Shown here: positions 1 to 12,001 of the stretch, in pieces
How positions within the stretch are numbered: position 1 is the stretch's first letter
Layout: each line of letters opens with the position of its first letter
NCBI GenBank assembly: GCA_963693085.1
Contig: OY856410.1
Coordinates: 562,777,406 to 562,841,405 of the forward strand
Reading direction: 5' to 3'
Length of the DNA: 64,000 nt
Source: Alisma plantago-aquatica
Lineage: Eukaryota > Streptophyta > Magnoliopsida > Alismatales > Alismataceae
Translations under genes and position numbers: made by a program
The notes under the pieces: generated by a model
Seen by the model: the letters and a program-made list of their open reading frames with translations, nothing else
Told to the model about the DNA's origin: nothing
The model's database searches: none

Positions 1-98
1 AAACACATCAAACTTAGCTACTACAACACTTGTCAAAGAGACAAATGAAAGAGAGCAAGTGGCAAGATAAAGAATTTCGTCCACTCCATCCAAAGTGC

Positions 99-108
99 CT
101 ATAAAAGG
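99..108 (+). promoter_or_regulatory. TATA box candidate (CTATAAAAGG)
   Basis: A good TATA consensus, followed by purine-rich leader sequence. It is placed as expected for a pararetroviral pregenomic promoter ahead of ORF1. No expression evidence is available from sequence alone. Confidence 0.45.
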
Positions 109-350
109 CAAAGAAGTTGAAGAAGAGAGCAAGAGTTGTAAGAGATACAACACTCTTCCACCCAAAGAGCTCCCGTTGCTTATTGAGCCTAGTTTTTGTA
201 GTAGGAAGTGCCTTAGCTTGAAATTCTCCTCCCTAGACAATTTCTAAGTCTTGTAATCCTTCCTCCACTTCAGTTATATTGTAATTTCTTCTATATAGTC
301 ATGTGTCCTTAGTTTCCATATATTTTTCGAGTGTAAACCCTCCAGTTGCC

Positions 351-356
351 AATAAA
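351..356 (+). terminator. AATAAA polyadenylation signal candidate
   Basis: An exact AATAAA lies about 250 bases downstream of the TATA candidate. Caulimovirids place the poly(A) signal shortly after the transcription start, which creates terminally redundant RNA. The hexamer is short and can occur by chance. Confidence 0.35.
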
Positions 357-1400
357 ATTCCCATCTGTGTTTTGTTAAGTTCAAATTGTGTGTGCATGTT
401 CTTGGCTCTTTGAATCATAATCAAAGATCCTTTCTTTGATTAAAATCAAGGTCAAGGAGGTTCCCAAAGCTCCAGTGATGTTTCTGACGGTCACTCGGTG
501 AGATCAACAACGTACTCAATGCCAACTGTAAGTTCCCTGATGTTATTTAATTAATTTTATGCATGCATTCCCCCATATTCGTAAACAAATTAAATACCTA
601 TTATCCTTTAATCACAAACTCTAATACACATCTAGTCACCTTAATCACAAACCCTAATACACCTCTAATCACTCACTTCTATCATTTATCCAAACGCAAA
701 TCAGCCCTTCCTACTCCACCATGACATGCCACTAGGAATCAACTTATTGAGAAGAGAATAAGATTGCTCAACAAAATCAATATTTATATCAAGCTCCTTT
801 GGTTTTAAAATTTTTAAGATTTAAGCCTCATATCTCTTTATTTTTGACAACTGTATCTTCAGCTAAAAAAATGTTGAATAAAATGCTTAACTCACTATCA
901 TGTGTCAATGAAATTGTAAATACCCTTAAAACAATAAATGAAAAATATTCAATGGAAAATAAAAATAATTTCATCATCAATAAAGAAAAACTAAGAGAAG
1001 AATTTTTATCTCATAGAAACCAGTTCAAGACAAAACAATTTTATGAAAACTTTGATAAAAAAGAAAGAGATTACATTAGAGAAAAATGGTATTCACAAAT
1101 GCAATACCATAGAAAAAATATACATTTCTTTGAATGGTATAAAAATTATTATATCAAAGAACTTAAAGAAAAACTCTATAGGCTTGTTCCACCGTGGTAT
1201 GAGCCTAACAAGTATGACAGTAATCCCAGACCATTGCATCATGAAAACCTGTCAGTCCAAAATATAACAAACAAGAGTAATCTACAATTAAAAGAAGAAA
1301 GTTCTCATTCCTCCAATAAACATATGATTGATAAAGTAAATAATCTATCTAAAACTAAAAGTAAAGAAAGCAAAGAGTACTCTGTAAAGGTATTAAGCAC

Positions 1401-1408
1401 AGAACAAT
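1401..1408. repeat. Left 8-bp target site duplication of hAT (AGAACAAT)
   Basis: Identical to 6393-6400. An 8-bp duplication is the hallmark of the hAT superfamily. Confidence 0.95.
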
Positions 1409-1575
1409 TAGGGTTGTAAATGGGTACGGGTATACCCGTGTACCCGCAAAACCGTACCCGCCAAAACTCGTCATGGATCCAATTTTCTAGACCCGCGTTC
1501 CCACGTACCCGCATACCCATATTGTCACGGTTCCCATAATGGGTATAGTTGTACCCATACCCGCTAACCCGTGTA
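1409..1575. repeat. hAT left terminal and subterminal repeats
   Basis: Starts with the terminal inverted repeat TAGGGTTGTAAATGG and continues with many TACCCG or CGGGTA motifs in both orientations. Such subterminal clusters bind hAT transposases in known elements (Ac, Tam3). Confidence 0.8.
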
Positions 1576-1869
1576 CCCACAAAAAAAATACATGTATATA
1601 ATTTATTTGTTAGGGTTTAGGGCTATTAGTATTACTTACTACACTCGGCTCCCCGCTCCCCCTCTCGCCTCTCGAGTCTCGGCTCCCCTCATTCCATAAA
1701 GCGAGCGGACCGCTAGGGCTAAGGGCAGCCGCCAGCACGCTCCGCCGCTCCAGCCTCCACCCAGATCCAGTAGTGAGCACTCCGCCCCCGACGCCGATCC
1801 TATCCACGCAAGCCTCTGATCCTCTCAGCGCAAGCCACCGCCGCCCCCCCCCCCCCCCCCGACGCCGCG

Positions 1870-2260
<391 letters not shown>

Positions 2261-2765
2261 TAAGGATCGTTAACCTCATCGAGGAACTGAGGAAGCGGTC
2301 CGAGTCTGATTGCAACATCCCCACTCCGTGGTGCTCCAACGCCAGCTTCACCAGGTACGCCAGCTTCACTAGGTTCTCAACTTCTCATCGCCTGATCGCA
2401 ACATCCCCCACCCTTGCTCCTTTTTCGTTTCCCTCATGTCTGATTACATCTGTTTCTCAGCCTTTTTTGCCCTGTTGCTATTGCCAGCTAATTATGTTTA
2501 CTGCTCATTTCATTTGCTTTTCTCGTCCTGATCTTGTGAGTTTCAAATGCATTTGTTGGATATCCTCTATGGGTAGTTCTTTCAAAAGACTTAGTCTGGG
2601 AATCTGATATTACATTTGTTTACTGTGTAATGATTCTATAGGGGATGACCTGGGTTGTACCCCCTTCCTCGTTGTAGTTAGTGTGTGGGTTTCCAACATA
2701 CATCCTCCTATCTTCAACCTATTCTATTGTTTTTATATCTACATACATCCTCCTATCGTTATCAA

Positions 2766-2929
2766 CTATCTGTCTATCTCTGTATTTGTTTGATTGATCT
2801 GTTAAATGCCTATGCGTGATCTATATATCTTTGTTTCTACTTCTGTACTATCTGTCTATCTCTGTATTTGTTTGATTGATCTGTTAAATGCCTATGCGTG
2901 ATTTGTATATCTTTGTTTCTGCTTCTATC
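2766..2929. repeat. 82-bp tandem duplication in the hAT intron-like region
   Basis: Two adjacent copies of about 82 bp, starting at 2766 and 2848, share the stretch beginning CTATCTGTCTATCTC and differ at a few positions. They lie between the captured DHAR exons and the transposase, in sequence that ends in a good splice acceptor (TTTTTGTTAG at 3026-3035). Confidence 0.8.
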
Positions 2930-3040
2930 CTTTTTCACATCTGTGATCTGTATCTCAAAATTTTTGTTACGGTCTGTGTGCTATGCCTATGCATGTGTTA
3001 TCATATAATATACTGAGATGATGCTTTTTTGTTAGGTATA

Positions 3041-5306
3041 ATGTCAAATGTTCAAGCAGCACCACTAGGAGGCACCCGTGGTACTGATTCCACACACAAC
3101 GTGACTTCTAGTACTCAAATGAGTGCTGATAGAATTGATATTGATATTGATCCTACTGAATCAGAACCTAAAATTGATGATTGCCATCCAATTAAAAAAA
3201 AGGGTAGACAAACTACATCTGATGTGTGGAAGCATTTTGATAAAGTGTCAGTTAATGGAGTACCTAAGGCAAAATGTAAATATTGTGACTCCCTTTTAAT
3301 GAATAGGCCCTCAGATGGTACTAGCTCTTTAGATAAGCATATTAAAAGGCAAAATCCATCAAAATGTGTAGGAACTGTTGGATAAATGTTGGGGAAAAGA
3401 AGAAAGACGGGACAATGCACTTGAAAATTTTTGTGTTTGATCAGAATATCAGTAGGAATAACCTTGCTAATATGATAATCTTGCATGAGTATCCATTTTC
3501 CATGGTTGAGCATGTTGCTTTTAGAGAATTTGTTAGAAACCTTCAACCACAGTTTCAATTTGTGTCACGGAACACCATTAAGAAGGATTGTGTGATGATT
3601 TATGAAAAAGAGAAAGAGAAACTTTATAAAGTGTTAGATAATTTAACTTCACGTGTAACCATGACAACTGACATGTGGACATCTATTCAAAATAAAGGGT
3701 ATTTTTCTCTTACTGGGCACTACATTGATGATGAATGGAGGTTGCATAAAAAGATTTTGAATTTTTCTGAAATAGATGCTCCTCACACTACTGATAATCT
3801 TACTAAAGCAATTCTTGAAAAACTTTTTCAATGGAACTTAGATAAAAAGTTTATGTGCCTTGTTGTTGACAATTGTACCACGAATGATGCTATGGTTAGG
3901 GAGTTGAGTAAAAAACTTACAAGTAGGGGATGTTTGATAGCACAAGGGAAACTAGTTCATGTACGTTGTTGTGCACACATTCTTAATCTAATAGCACAAG
4001 AGGGGGTTGATGTCATAAAGTCAATAACTTCAAAGATTTGTGAAAGTGTAAAGTATGTTAAAGGATATGTTTTGCGCTCACAATTGTTTAAAGAAGTGGC
4101 TTCTCAAGTGAGAGCTCCTCAAAAGGCATTAATTCTTGATGTGTCTACTAGATGGAATTCCACTTTTTTAATGCTAAAACATGCTTTGGAATTCAAAGAT
4201 GCATTTATTAGATTTGCTGATAGGGATGATTCATATAAGTATTTGCCAAGTGAGGTTGAATGGGATAATGCTAAGTTGACTTGTGATTGTCTAGAAATAT
4301 TTTATGATGTCACAAATATCTTTTCTTCAACTTTATATCCATCTGCCAACTATTATTTCAACAATATATGTGTTGTCCATGTTCATCTAAAAGAGTTGAG
4401 TAGTAGTGACATATCATTTGTTGCCAAGATGGGGAAAGAAATGATGTCTAAATTCAAGAAGTATTGGGGTGTGAGTTGTTTGATATTGTCTTTAGCTTCT
4501 ATTGTTGATCCACGTCTTAAGATGAAAAGTGTGGAATATAATCTAAGAGAGATCTATGGCAATGACAGTGATGACAGTGATGATAGTGATGACGATGATG
4601 CTAGTACTGGTGACAATGTTGCTCAAAAGAAAATTGATGAAATCAAAGGTTGTTTAGTGGATCTTTACAATGAGTATAGGTTGCAAATGGGTGAAACAAA
4701 CTTCGAATACATTGATAGCACATGTGATAGGTCTGGATGCTTAAATGATACATCGGGGCATCAAAAGCCGAGTAGTAGGGGCTTGTTGAAGATTTTAGGG
4801 AGATTTGATAACCATCTACAAAAGGTACAAGCCACACAACCAACTAGGACTTATTTAGACTTGTATCTTGAAGAGGCTATTCACCCCAAACAAATAGGTG
4901 GAGATAGTTTGATTGATACTTTTGATATTTTACAATGGTGGAAGCTCAATTGTGCAAAGTATCCAGTTGTTGCAAGAATGGCACGAGATATTTTGGCTAT
5001 TCATGTCTCCACTATTGCATATGAGGCTGCATTTAGCACAGGTGGAAGAGTTCTTGATCAATATAGGAGTTCTCTAAAGCCAAACACAGTGGAAGCTCTC
5101 ATATGTGCCCAAGATTGGATGAGAAGTAATATGTGTGGTATGTAGATTAAAACTATTTTAACTTATTGCAAAGACTATTGAAGCAATTCTTACATTATAA
5201 TTCTTTTGTAGGACAAGATTGTGGAGGTGCAATGCTAGGTTCTGTAAGAAATGATTTGGAAGATGAGCAAGAGCTTGGGGATGTTGTCATCATAGAGATG
5301 GAATGA
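3041..5306 (+). pseudogene. hAT transposase (BED zinc finger, catalytic core, hATC), one frameshift
   Basis: The start is set at ATG 3041, just after a splice acceptor. The N-terminal part (to about 3385) has a BED-type zinc finger with CKYC and a downstream H and C. The frame then changes between 3364 and 3385 and continues to 5137. The core shows TTDMWTS (first catalytic Asp), VVDNCTTND (second Asp), CAHILNLI, TRWNST, and near the C-terminus YEAAFSTGGRVLD followed by a typical hATC dimerisation segment. A small last exon is supported: donor after 5137, acceptor at 5210-5211, coding 5212-5306 in frame to TGA and adding a 31-residue acidic tail. An Asp/Ser-rich stretch lies near 4560-4605. 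The single frameshift is the only damage I see, so the copy died recently or the shift is a sequencing error. Confidence 0.88.
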
Positions 5307-6176
5307 TTGGTATGTTAATTTTAAGTTTAAGAATTTGACATGTTATGCCCACAATAATCTTTATACTTGTTTATTTATATTGATAAATTGTTTACATTTT
5401 GTTTGTAGGTGCTTTGTACTCTTCCTTATCGCATCATCTTGATGAACAACCATTCATTTTCTACATTTGGCGATGTGCATTTGATTGCTGAATATTGATG
5501 TAACAACCTTATTGTTATGAATGTTGGCAATAGACAATTGGCCATGATGTATTTTTCTGTGTTGAGCTATCTTTAACAATCTCGTTGATCATTTAACAAT
5601 TGGCCATGATGTATTTTGCTGTTGGTGAATTTCTTAATGTTTAACTTTCATATTTGATGGTATTTAATTTTCTGAAGTTTCTAGTTGATTATTGAGTGGT
5701 AATATTGATGTAACAGCCTTATTGTTATGAATGTTGGCGATGTGCATTTGATTGCTGAAAATTGCTCGGCTGTTTATAGCACACAACTCATACATTGAAC
5801 GGTTTCTTTGTGTTCTATTATTGGGTTTTTCTAGTGCTTAAACCATATATGTGTATGATATGATTTTTTAATAAAGATTTTGGGCCAAAAATTAGGTACT
5901 TGAATAGTTTTTAAGTGCACAAAGCATCCCAAACAGCAGCTTTGTGTTACTCTAGCAGCTCACATGTTGGAAATTTCAAACGTCGTTCTAGTGATTAAAC
6001 CATATACGTGTATGATATGGTTTTTTTAATAAAGATTTTGGCCCAAAAGTGGGTACTTGAATGATTTTAAGTCCACAAAGCCCCCCAAAACATCAGCTTT
6101 GTGTTACTCTAGCAGCTTATATGCTGAAAATTTCGAACTTCAGTAAATGTATACATTAATTTGGGCTTAAAAACAG
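5307..6176. repeat. hAT 3' non-coding tail with two internal duplications
   Basis: AT-rich and non-coding. A block containing TGTTGGCGATGTGCATTTG-like sequence occurs near 5465-5530 and again near 5700-5760. A second block of about 160 bp, including a TGTGTATGATATG motif and TTAATAAAGATTTTGG, occurs at about 5840-5965 and again at about 5998-6130. No gene is seen. These look like local tandem duplications within the element. Confidence 0.7.
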
Positions 6177-6214
6177 GTGCAACCATCAATTTTAATGCTT
6201 AAAAAAAATTGCAC

Positions 6215-6392
6215 AGAACCGTATACCCTTGGAACCGCACCGTGTACCCGCATTATATGCGGTTCCGGGTATGGTGCAGGTCTGGTTACTGAAAAATGCG
6301 GGTCTGGACCCATACCCGTACCCGCAAAAACAATTGGGTACGGTTCTGGGTATGGTCATACCCGCACCGTACCCGCACCGTTTACACCCCTA
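6215..6392. repeat. hAT right subterminal and terminal repeats
   Basis: Dense GCGGGTA/TACCCGC motifs, ending in the right inverted repeat CCGTTTACACCCCTA. It mirrors the left end. Confidence 0.8.
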
Positions 6393-6400
6393 AGAACAAT
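6393..6400. repeat. Right 8-bp target site duplication of hAT (AGAACAAT)
   Basis: Exact copy of 1401-1408. Confidence 0.95.
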
Positions 6401-6635
6401 ACTTCATTCTTGAAACTATTAATAATGTTAAAAGTGATCAAGAAAAATTAAAATTATTTTCAAAATATATGAAAATGAATAAAAAAGAAATCAACTCTAA
6501 AGGTAGTCCAAACCAAAATATTTCATATGATACTAAAAAGGCAACTGAAAAACAACCAACTCTAAAAGACTTCAAAAGAGAACAAAAAATTATCAAAAAG
6601 GAAATAAAAGATTTAAAAGAAAATACCTATTATCT

Positions 6636-6776
6636 GAAGGGGTGAGAGTTTGGGGTCTTCCTTCTTGGGGTTCTAGGGTCCGAGGCCTCCTTGTCGTAAT
6701 GGTAGCCCGTTGCACCCGCTTTAGCCATGATAGGCATTTAGGGTTTTGTAGGGCTAGGTTTAGCTATTGACAGGCC
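6636..6776. mobile_element. 141-bp insert flanked by an 11-bp direct repeat
   Basis: ACCTATTATCT at 6625-6635 recurs at 6777-6787. The intervening 141 bp is more GC-rich than the viral sequence around it, and the viral ORF1 frame is open on both sides once one repeat copy and the insert are set aside. No terminal inverted repeats or poly(A) tail are evident. It could be a small Mutator-like MITE (usual duplication 9-11 bp), a truncated retroposon, or filler DNA from double-strand-break repair. Confidence 0.6.
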
Positions 6777-6904
6777 ACCTATTATCTCCAAGGAAATCAA
6801 CATCCCAACTCTTCTATATTAGAATTCATCCCTAAAGACCAATGGAAAGAATACTCTCCAGAATTTCTACCAATTCCCATACAAATCCTTCCATAGTTTG
6901 AACA

Positions 6905-7690
6905 ATGTCAATAAAAAATTGCGAACAAATTAATTTTGAAAATATAGAACAATCCATTCAAAATTGGGAAATTCCTAAAGTTCCTATAAAAGACATTTAC
7001 TCTAAAGGTGGCTTTCGATTGATGTCCAACTATTACATCAAAACTATTGAAAAAACTATATCAGTTACATCTTCACAGGAATGCATACAACTTCTATCTA
7101 AAAGAGATATAAACATGATAAAAAATAACTCAAAATAAGACTTCATTCATTTAGGATTAGTCCAAGTATCTGCCAAATCCTTAACAAGAAAAGGTATAAA
7201 TTATTATGTACTCTTGTGCCTTAGAGATTGTAGGCATCTAAAATTTTCAGATTCCCTTCTTGGACTTGTTGAATCCACATTAGACGATGGACCTGTTTAC
7301 TTTAATGCATTTCCTAATTTCTCAGTTTCCCTTACCGACCCAGGCCTTTTGAAGGTCTTAACCTTGAATGTGCAAACATCAGGATTTGACATGGATCCAA
7401 ATTCTGAAAATATTGTACTATGTTATAGAGTTTTCTTCAAGGCCATGAACACAGTAACTCCTCAATCCTTGATTTGCTCAGAAATGGGGCTTACAACTCT
7501 TTTTCTAACCAATATAAAAAACAAAGCCATTATTCCTAAGGCCTTGCGATGGGAGGAAGTTAAGCTTCCAGAAAATTGGACCATGCCAAAAGCAAATGCA
7601 CATGTACCTAGAGAAAATACTAGAATACAAAACATTATCGAGCACATTAATGGTGATGTAGAAATAAGTTTTTGTCCTTCGGAAAGATGA
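6905..7690 (+). pseudogene. Caulimovirid movement protein region (30K superfamily)
   Basis: This is the N-terminal part of ORF2, starting at ATG 6905. Family features are visible: a segment with LGLVQVSAKSL near 7151-7185, then the LRDCRH segment near 7218, and a conserved stretch with GPVYFNAFPNFSVSL near 7292-7336. Proteins of this kind move virus through plasmodesmata. One in-frame stop at 7136 breaks the domain, and TGA at 7688-7690 ends the open part. Confidence 0.8.
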
Positions 7691-7915
7691 AATTCTACTT
7701 CATCTCATTCTAGGGAAAACACCTTAGAAGTTGGTTCTTCTTCATATATACATATAGATCACAATAAACCTAAACAATCCAACACTATGAATAGAAGGCC
7801 TACAGTAATATCCTATCCAGTATATGAACACAATGAATATGAACCCTCTGAATCTGATTTCAAAGTCGCATGTCTACTTGAAGACGACTATAACAACTTT
7901 GAAATTAATAAATAA

Positions 7916-9730
7916 TTATTAAAGAAAGACTTTTTATCTGATAATAATAAACCAAAAGTAAAATGGTTTTTTGCACATTTTGATAAATATGAAAGGTCGG
8001 CTATAAGAGATCTATGGTATTCTCAAATGAAACAGTTAAATGAGAATATATATTTCTTTGATTGGTATGAATCTAATTATCTTAATACACTTAAAGAAAT
8101 GTTACCTACTCTCCCATGTGAGGATCGTACTATGGTAATAGAAAAACTATCCTTAACATGGAAACATGCTTCAAAAGATGAAGAAGTTGAATCAATTCAT
8201 CCACCCTTTCAAGCTATAAAATTTGGAGAAAATGACATCAAGGCCAGTCCATTAAAACTGATGGAATATAGTCAAGAACTAGCTAAAACACACCATATAG
8301 CTCATATAATTGAACTAAATAACTATACAAATATAAACCTTCAAACCCTTAGCAAACAAACTGAAAGGATAGAGACAATGCTTATTGATATTAGCAAAGT
8401 ACCAATATATCAAAAGAAAGTAGAAACAAAAAATTTTCCACTAATTGTTCCTCAAACTATAAATGGAAATATTATATTAGGAAAAAAGGCACCCATTAAG
8501 TTCGATAAACAACTCGATGAATTAACACATGAAATCACAAGTCGTCTAGACCAATTAAATCTTCAAAAACCAATTGTTAATACAATATATGGAGACTCAT
8601 CATATTCAGATGAAGAAGAGATACCTAAACTAAATACAGTCAGTTTTGGTAAAACTGCTCGATTTTCAAAAACAAAAAAATATTACTCTAGACCAACACC
8701 GGTTGACCTACAATTTGAAGATACTCCTGATCTTACTTTATGTCAATTTGATGGCCAATCTCTTATAGAATGGAACTTAGATGGATTTTCAGAATACCAA
8801 ATATTACAAATTTGCCATCAAATGCTGATGTATGCCAATGCTTGTCGAGCTCATGGTAGTCTTGAAACCACAATTGCCCAAATGATAACTTCATCATTCA
8901 CGGGTCAGTTAAGAGGATGGTGGATTAATTATCTTAGTGAAACACACAGACAAGAAATACTTCAAGCTACAAAAAGAAATGAGCATGGTGCTCAAATTAA
9001 GTTAGAAAATGGTCAACCCCAATCAGACGCAGTATATACTCTAATAGTAAACATAATTCAACATTTTATAGGCCATAATGGCACTATATTAGAAAAACTT
9101 AGGGAACAACTAATGAACTTAAGATGTAAGAGTCTGAGTGATTTTCGATGGTATAAAAATGTTTTTCTTTCTAAAGTTTTCCAATTCACAGATTGTAATT
9201 CTGTTGTTTGGAAAGAAAAGTTTTTATCTGGATTACCTGTTTTATTCGCTGAAAAGGTAAGAGAACATATTAGACAAGCATATAATAATGTTGTCCCTCT
9301 AGAACATATATCCTATGGAGAAATAATACAAAGAATAAACCAAATAGGACTATCTCTTTGTAATGACTATAAATTAAAAAATCAATTAAAAAGACAACAA
9401 ACAGTAGATAAAAAGGAACTAGGAGAATTTTTTTATCAATTTGGATGGGACATGGATTTACCAAAAGAAAAGAAATGACACAAAATCTACAAAAGGTTTA
9501 GTGAAGATAGTAACAAATCAAAGAAGAATTATACAAAAAGAAAACAAATCAGAAAAGCAGATAATAAGAAAAACATAACATGTTACAATTGTAACGAAAA
9601 GGGGCACTATGCAAACAAATGTTTTAAACGAGATTTTAAGAAAAAAGTTAACGAACTGTTACTAGAATCAAAAAGTATTACGCCAGAAGAACTTGATACT
9701 TTTGTTAGTAAATTAAATCTAAATGAATTC
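7916..9730 (+). pseudogene. Caulimovirid coat protein region with CCHC zinc knuckle
   Basis: The region is open from 7916 to a stop at 9476, then continues in frame. It begins with the WYSQM/FFDWY block shared with ORF1. A central domain near 8760-9100 includes a Trp-rich patch (RGWWINYL) typical of gag or coat-like proteins in plant pararetroviruses. The zinc knuckle at 9580-9621 has the spacing C-x2-C-x4-H-x4-C and is followed by a basic stretch, consistent with nucleic-acid binding in the capsid. The stops preclude function. Confidence 0.75.
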
Positions 9731-10255
9731 TTGGGATTAGAAAATGAAGAAGGATGTCATTGTAATTACTATAGCAATGAAACATCGTCAGATGAAATTC
9801 ATGTCTTAACTAGTGAACAACAATTTATACTTGAAACCATAGATTCCATTCAAGATAAACAAGAAAGAAGCACTAAACTTGCAAAATATCTCAATATGAT
9901 TATGGACAAAAAATCAGACAATAAAATAGAATCAAAAAATGAGTTCTACTCATTTGATCATGTAATGAAAAGAATTGAACATGAAAAGACTAATGATGAA
10001 CATATTTCTATATAAGATTTGAGAAAAGAACAAAACAAAATCAGAATAGAAATCATTGAACTAAAAGATAAGGTTGAAAATCTTCAAAAATATATATATG
10101 AAAGGTATAATGATGATGATGAGGATGAACATATATTTAATACAATGCTCGGAGAATGCTAAAATAAAAACCAAGTCGATGAAACAAGGGAAGATAATGA
10201 AGATTCCTTTGTTAATAATCTTCAAGAATTTGTTAAAAGAAAATGGAAAGGTGAA

Positions 10256-10450
10256 GTGACTATAAAAATTAATGACTTCATCCTAGAAGGGATAGCTTTA
10301 TTTGATTCTGGAGCTGATGTTAATTATATAAGAGAAAACCTTATACCAACAAAATATTATGAAACAACTAATTATCATGTTAATTCTGCTACAAAAGATA
10401 AACTCAAAGTAAAACATAAAATTTCTGAAGCACACATATGCATCAACAAT
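10256..10450 (+). pseudogene. Caulimovirid aspartic protease region
   Basis: The retropepsin-like active site is visible as FDSGADVNYI, with the catalytic Asp codon at 10304-10306. It lies directly between the acidic linker and the reverse transcriptase in the same frame. The catalytic triplet itself is intact, but the polyprotein is interrupted upstream and downstream. Confidence 0.75.
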
Positions 10451-10599
10451 AATAATATTAAAGCATCTTTTATCCTTCCTCAAAATATAACTGAGAATAT
10501 TAATAATATCAAAAGTAGTAATTTTCAAAAACTAATAATAGAATTTCAAGAAAAGGTTGAAAAAGAAATCTTCTCCACACTACCCTCAGCATTCTGGCA

Positions 10600-11533
10600 T
10601 AGAAAGAAACATGAAGTTACTTTACCATACATTAACAATTTTGATGAAACTAAAATTCCAACAAAAGCCAGACCCATCCAAATGAATCAAAGACTTTTAG
10701 AAATATGTAAAAATGAAATAAAAGAACTTGAGACAAAGAAATTAATTAGACCTAGCTCCTCTCCATAGAGTTGCGCTGCTTTCTATGTAGAAAATGCATC
10801 TGAAATAGAAAGAGGGGCTCCTAGGCTTGTAATTAATTACAAACTTCTAAATAAAGTACTCCAATGGATCAAATATCCAATTCCTAATAAACATGACTTA
10901 ATAAAGAGAATACATGGTGCTAATATCTTCTCAAAATTTGATATGAAATCTGGATTCTGTCAAATACAAATAAGTGAAGAAGATAGATATAAAACTGCCT
11001 TCACAGTACCTTTTGGTCACTATGAATGGAATGTTATGCCTTTTGGGCTAAAAAATACTCCATTAGAATTCCAAAAAATAATGAATGGGATATTTAATCT
11101 ATATACTTCTTTCAGTATAGTCTATATTGATGATGTACTTATTTTCTCTAAAGATTGTGACCAACATTGGAAACACCTAAACACATTCCTTCAAATAGTA
11201 AAACATAATGGACTAGTAGTCTCCGCTAAAAAGATGAAATTATTTCAAACAAGTATTCAATTTCTAGGTGACAAAATAGAAAAGCAAATGGTATCACCTA
11301 TAGTAAGATCCATAGACTTTGCTAACAAATTCCCAAATGAAATCCTAGAGAAGAAACAACTCCAAAGATTTTTAAGATGCTTAAACTATATATCCGATTT
11401 CTATGAAAATCTGGCACTAGATAGAAAACTCCTTACAGATAGATTAAAAAAGATTCCACTAAGTTGGACCATAGATCACACCAAGGCCATTCAAAGAATA
11501 AAATTAAAGGTTCAACGGTTACCATGTTTAAAT

Positions 11534-11540
<7 letters not shown>
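10600..11540 (+). pseudogene. Caulimovirid reverse transcriptase region, 3'-truncated
   Basis: RT blocks in order: the region leading to the fingers domain, a stop at 10766-10768, VINYKLLN near 10829, SKFDMKSGF near 10931, FGHYEWNVMPFGLKN near 11009, and the catalytic YIDDVLIFS at 11123-11149. A connection domain follows to about 11530, where the sequence dissolves into a TA repeat. RNase H is absent. It is assigned to Caulimoviridae rather than gypsy by the company of movement and coat domains in the same polyprotein. Confidence 0.85.

Positions 11541-11576
<36 letters not shown>
11535..11576. repeat. (TA)n microsatellite, first tract
   Basis: An uninterrupted TA repeat at the junction between the viral RT and a MITE. 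Confidence 0.95.
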
Positions 11577-11578
<2 letters not shown>

Positions 11579-11917
11579 TATATCTTCGCTACCTGTGCGG
11601 GTAACTAAGATTCGCTACCCGTGCATCAATTTTATAATGGGATGACACATATATGTAATGAGACAACCAAATTTGTAATGAGACAACCAAAATTGTAATA
11701 CAAAAACTCGTTTTGTATTACAACACTGTTACAGTAATAAATATATATTTATTATTGTAACAGCGCTGTAATACAAAACGAGTCTTTGTATTACAATTTC
11801 AGTCGTCTCATTATAAATTTGGATTGTCTCATTACAAATGCATACCTTCCCATTACAAAACTGATGCACGGGTAGTGAATCTTAGTTACCCGCACAGACA
11901 GCGAAGATATACCCATA
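11574..11917. mobile_element. Fold-back MITE 1, about 344 bp
   Basis: The whole element is one long imperfect palindrome. Its ends read TATGG(G)TATATCTTCGCT inward from both sides, then a GCGGGTAACTAAGATTC segment, then GCACGGGTA-like and GTAATGAGACAA-like segments in inverted order on the other arm. It is flanked by TA microsatellites on both sides. No coding capacity. The TA flanks suggest a TA target duplication or a preference for TA repeats, like the Micron family of rice. Confidence 0.85.
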
Positions 11918-11921
11918 TAAG

Positions 11922-12000
<79 letters not shown>
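11922..12000. repeat. Compound microsatellite (TG)n(TA)n(GA)n
   Basis: About 18 bases of TG, about 40 of TA and about 20 of GA in direct succession between two MITEs. Confidence 0.95.

Positions 12001-12001
<1 letters not shown>

Larger units (their letters stand above)
1..720 (+). promoter_or_regulatory. Possible leader/promoter region of the endogenous caulimovirid
   Basis: This non-coding stretch lies immediately upstream of viral ORF1. It contains a TATA-like box at 99-108 and an AATAAA signal at 351-356, about 250 bases apart. That spacing fits the pregenomic RNA promoter and terminal-redundancy layout of plant pararetroviruses. I did not find a clear initiator-Met tRNA primer-binding site, so assigning the whole stretch to the virus is inference. 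Host sequence at the left edge cannot be excluded. Confidence 0.4.
6905..11540 (+). pseudogene. Endogenous caulimovirid ORF2 polyprotein (movement, coat, protease, reverse transcriptase)
   Basis: All open pieces from 6905 to about 11540 are in the same frame, so this was one polyprotein. Domain order: 30K-type movement protein, coat region ending in a CCHC zinc knuckle, acidic coiled-coil linker, aspartic protease, reverse transcriptase. It is broken by seven in-frame stops at 7136, 7688, 7913, 9476, 10013, 10160 and 10766, with no frameshift that I can find. The sequence ends abruptly at a TA microsatellite, so RNase H and anything downstream are missing. The genus cannot be assigned by eye. 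The single polyprotein resembles petuvirus or florendovirus organisation, but a separate ORF1 is present. It is not functional. Confidence 0.85.

Noticed and set aside
1842..1860. Long run of C
   Set aside because: Could be a real slippage tract or an assembly artefact; no function can be read from it.
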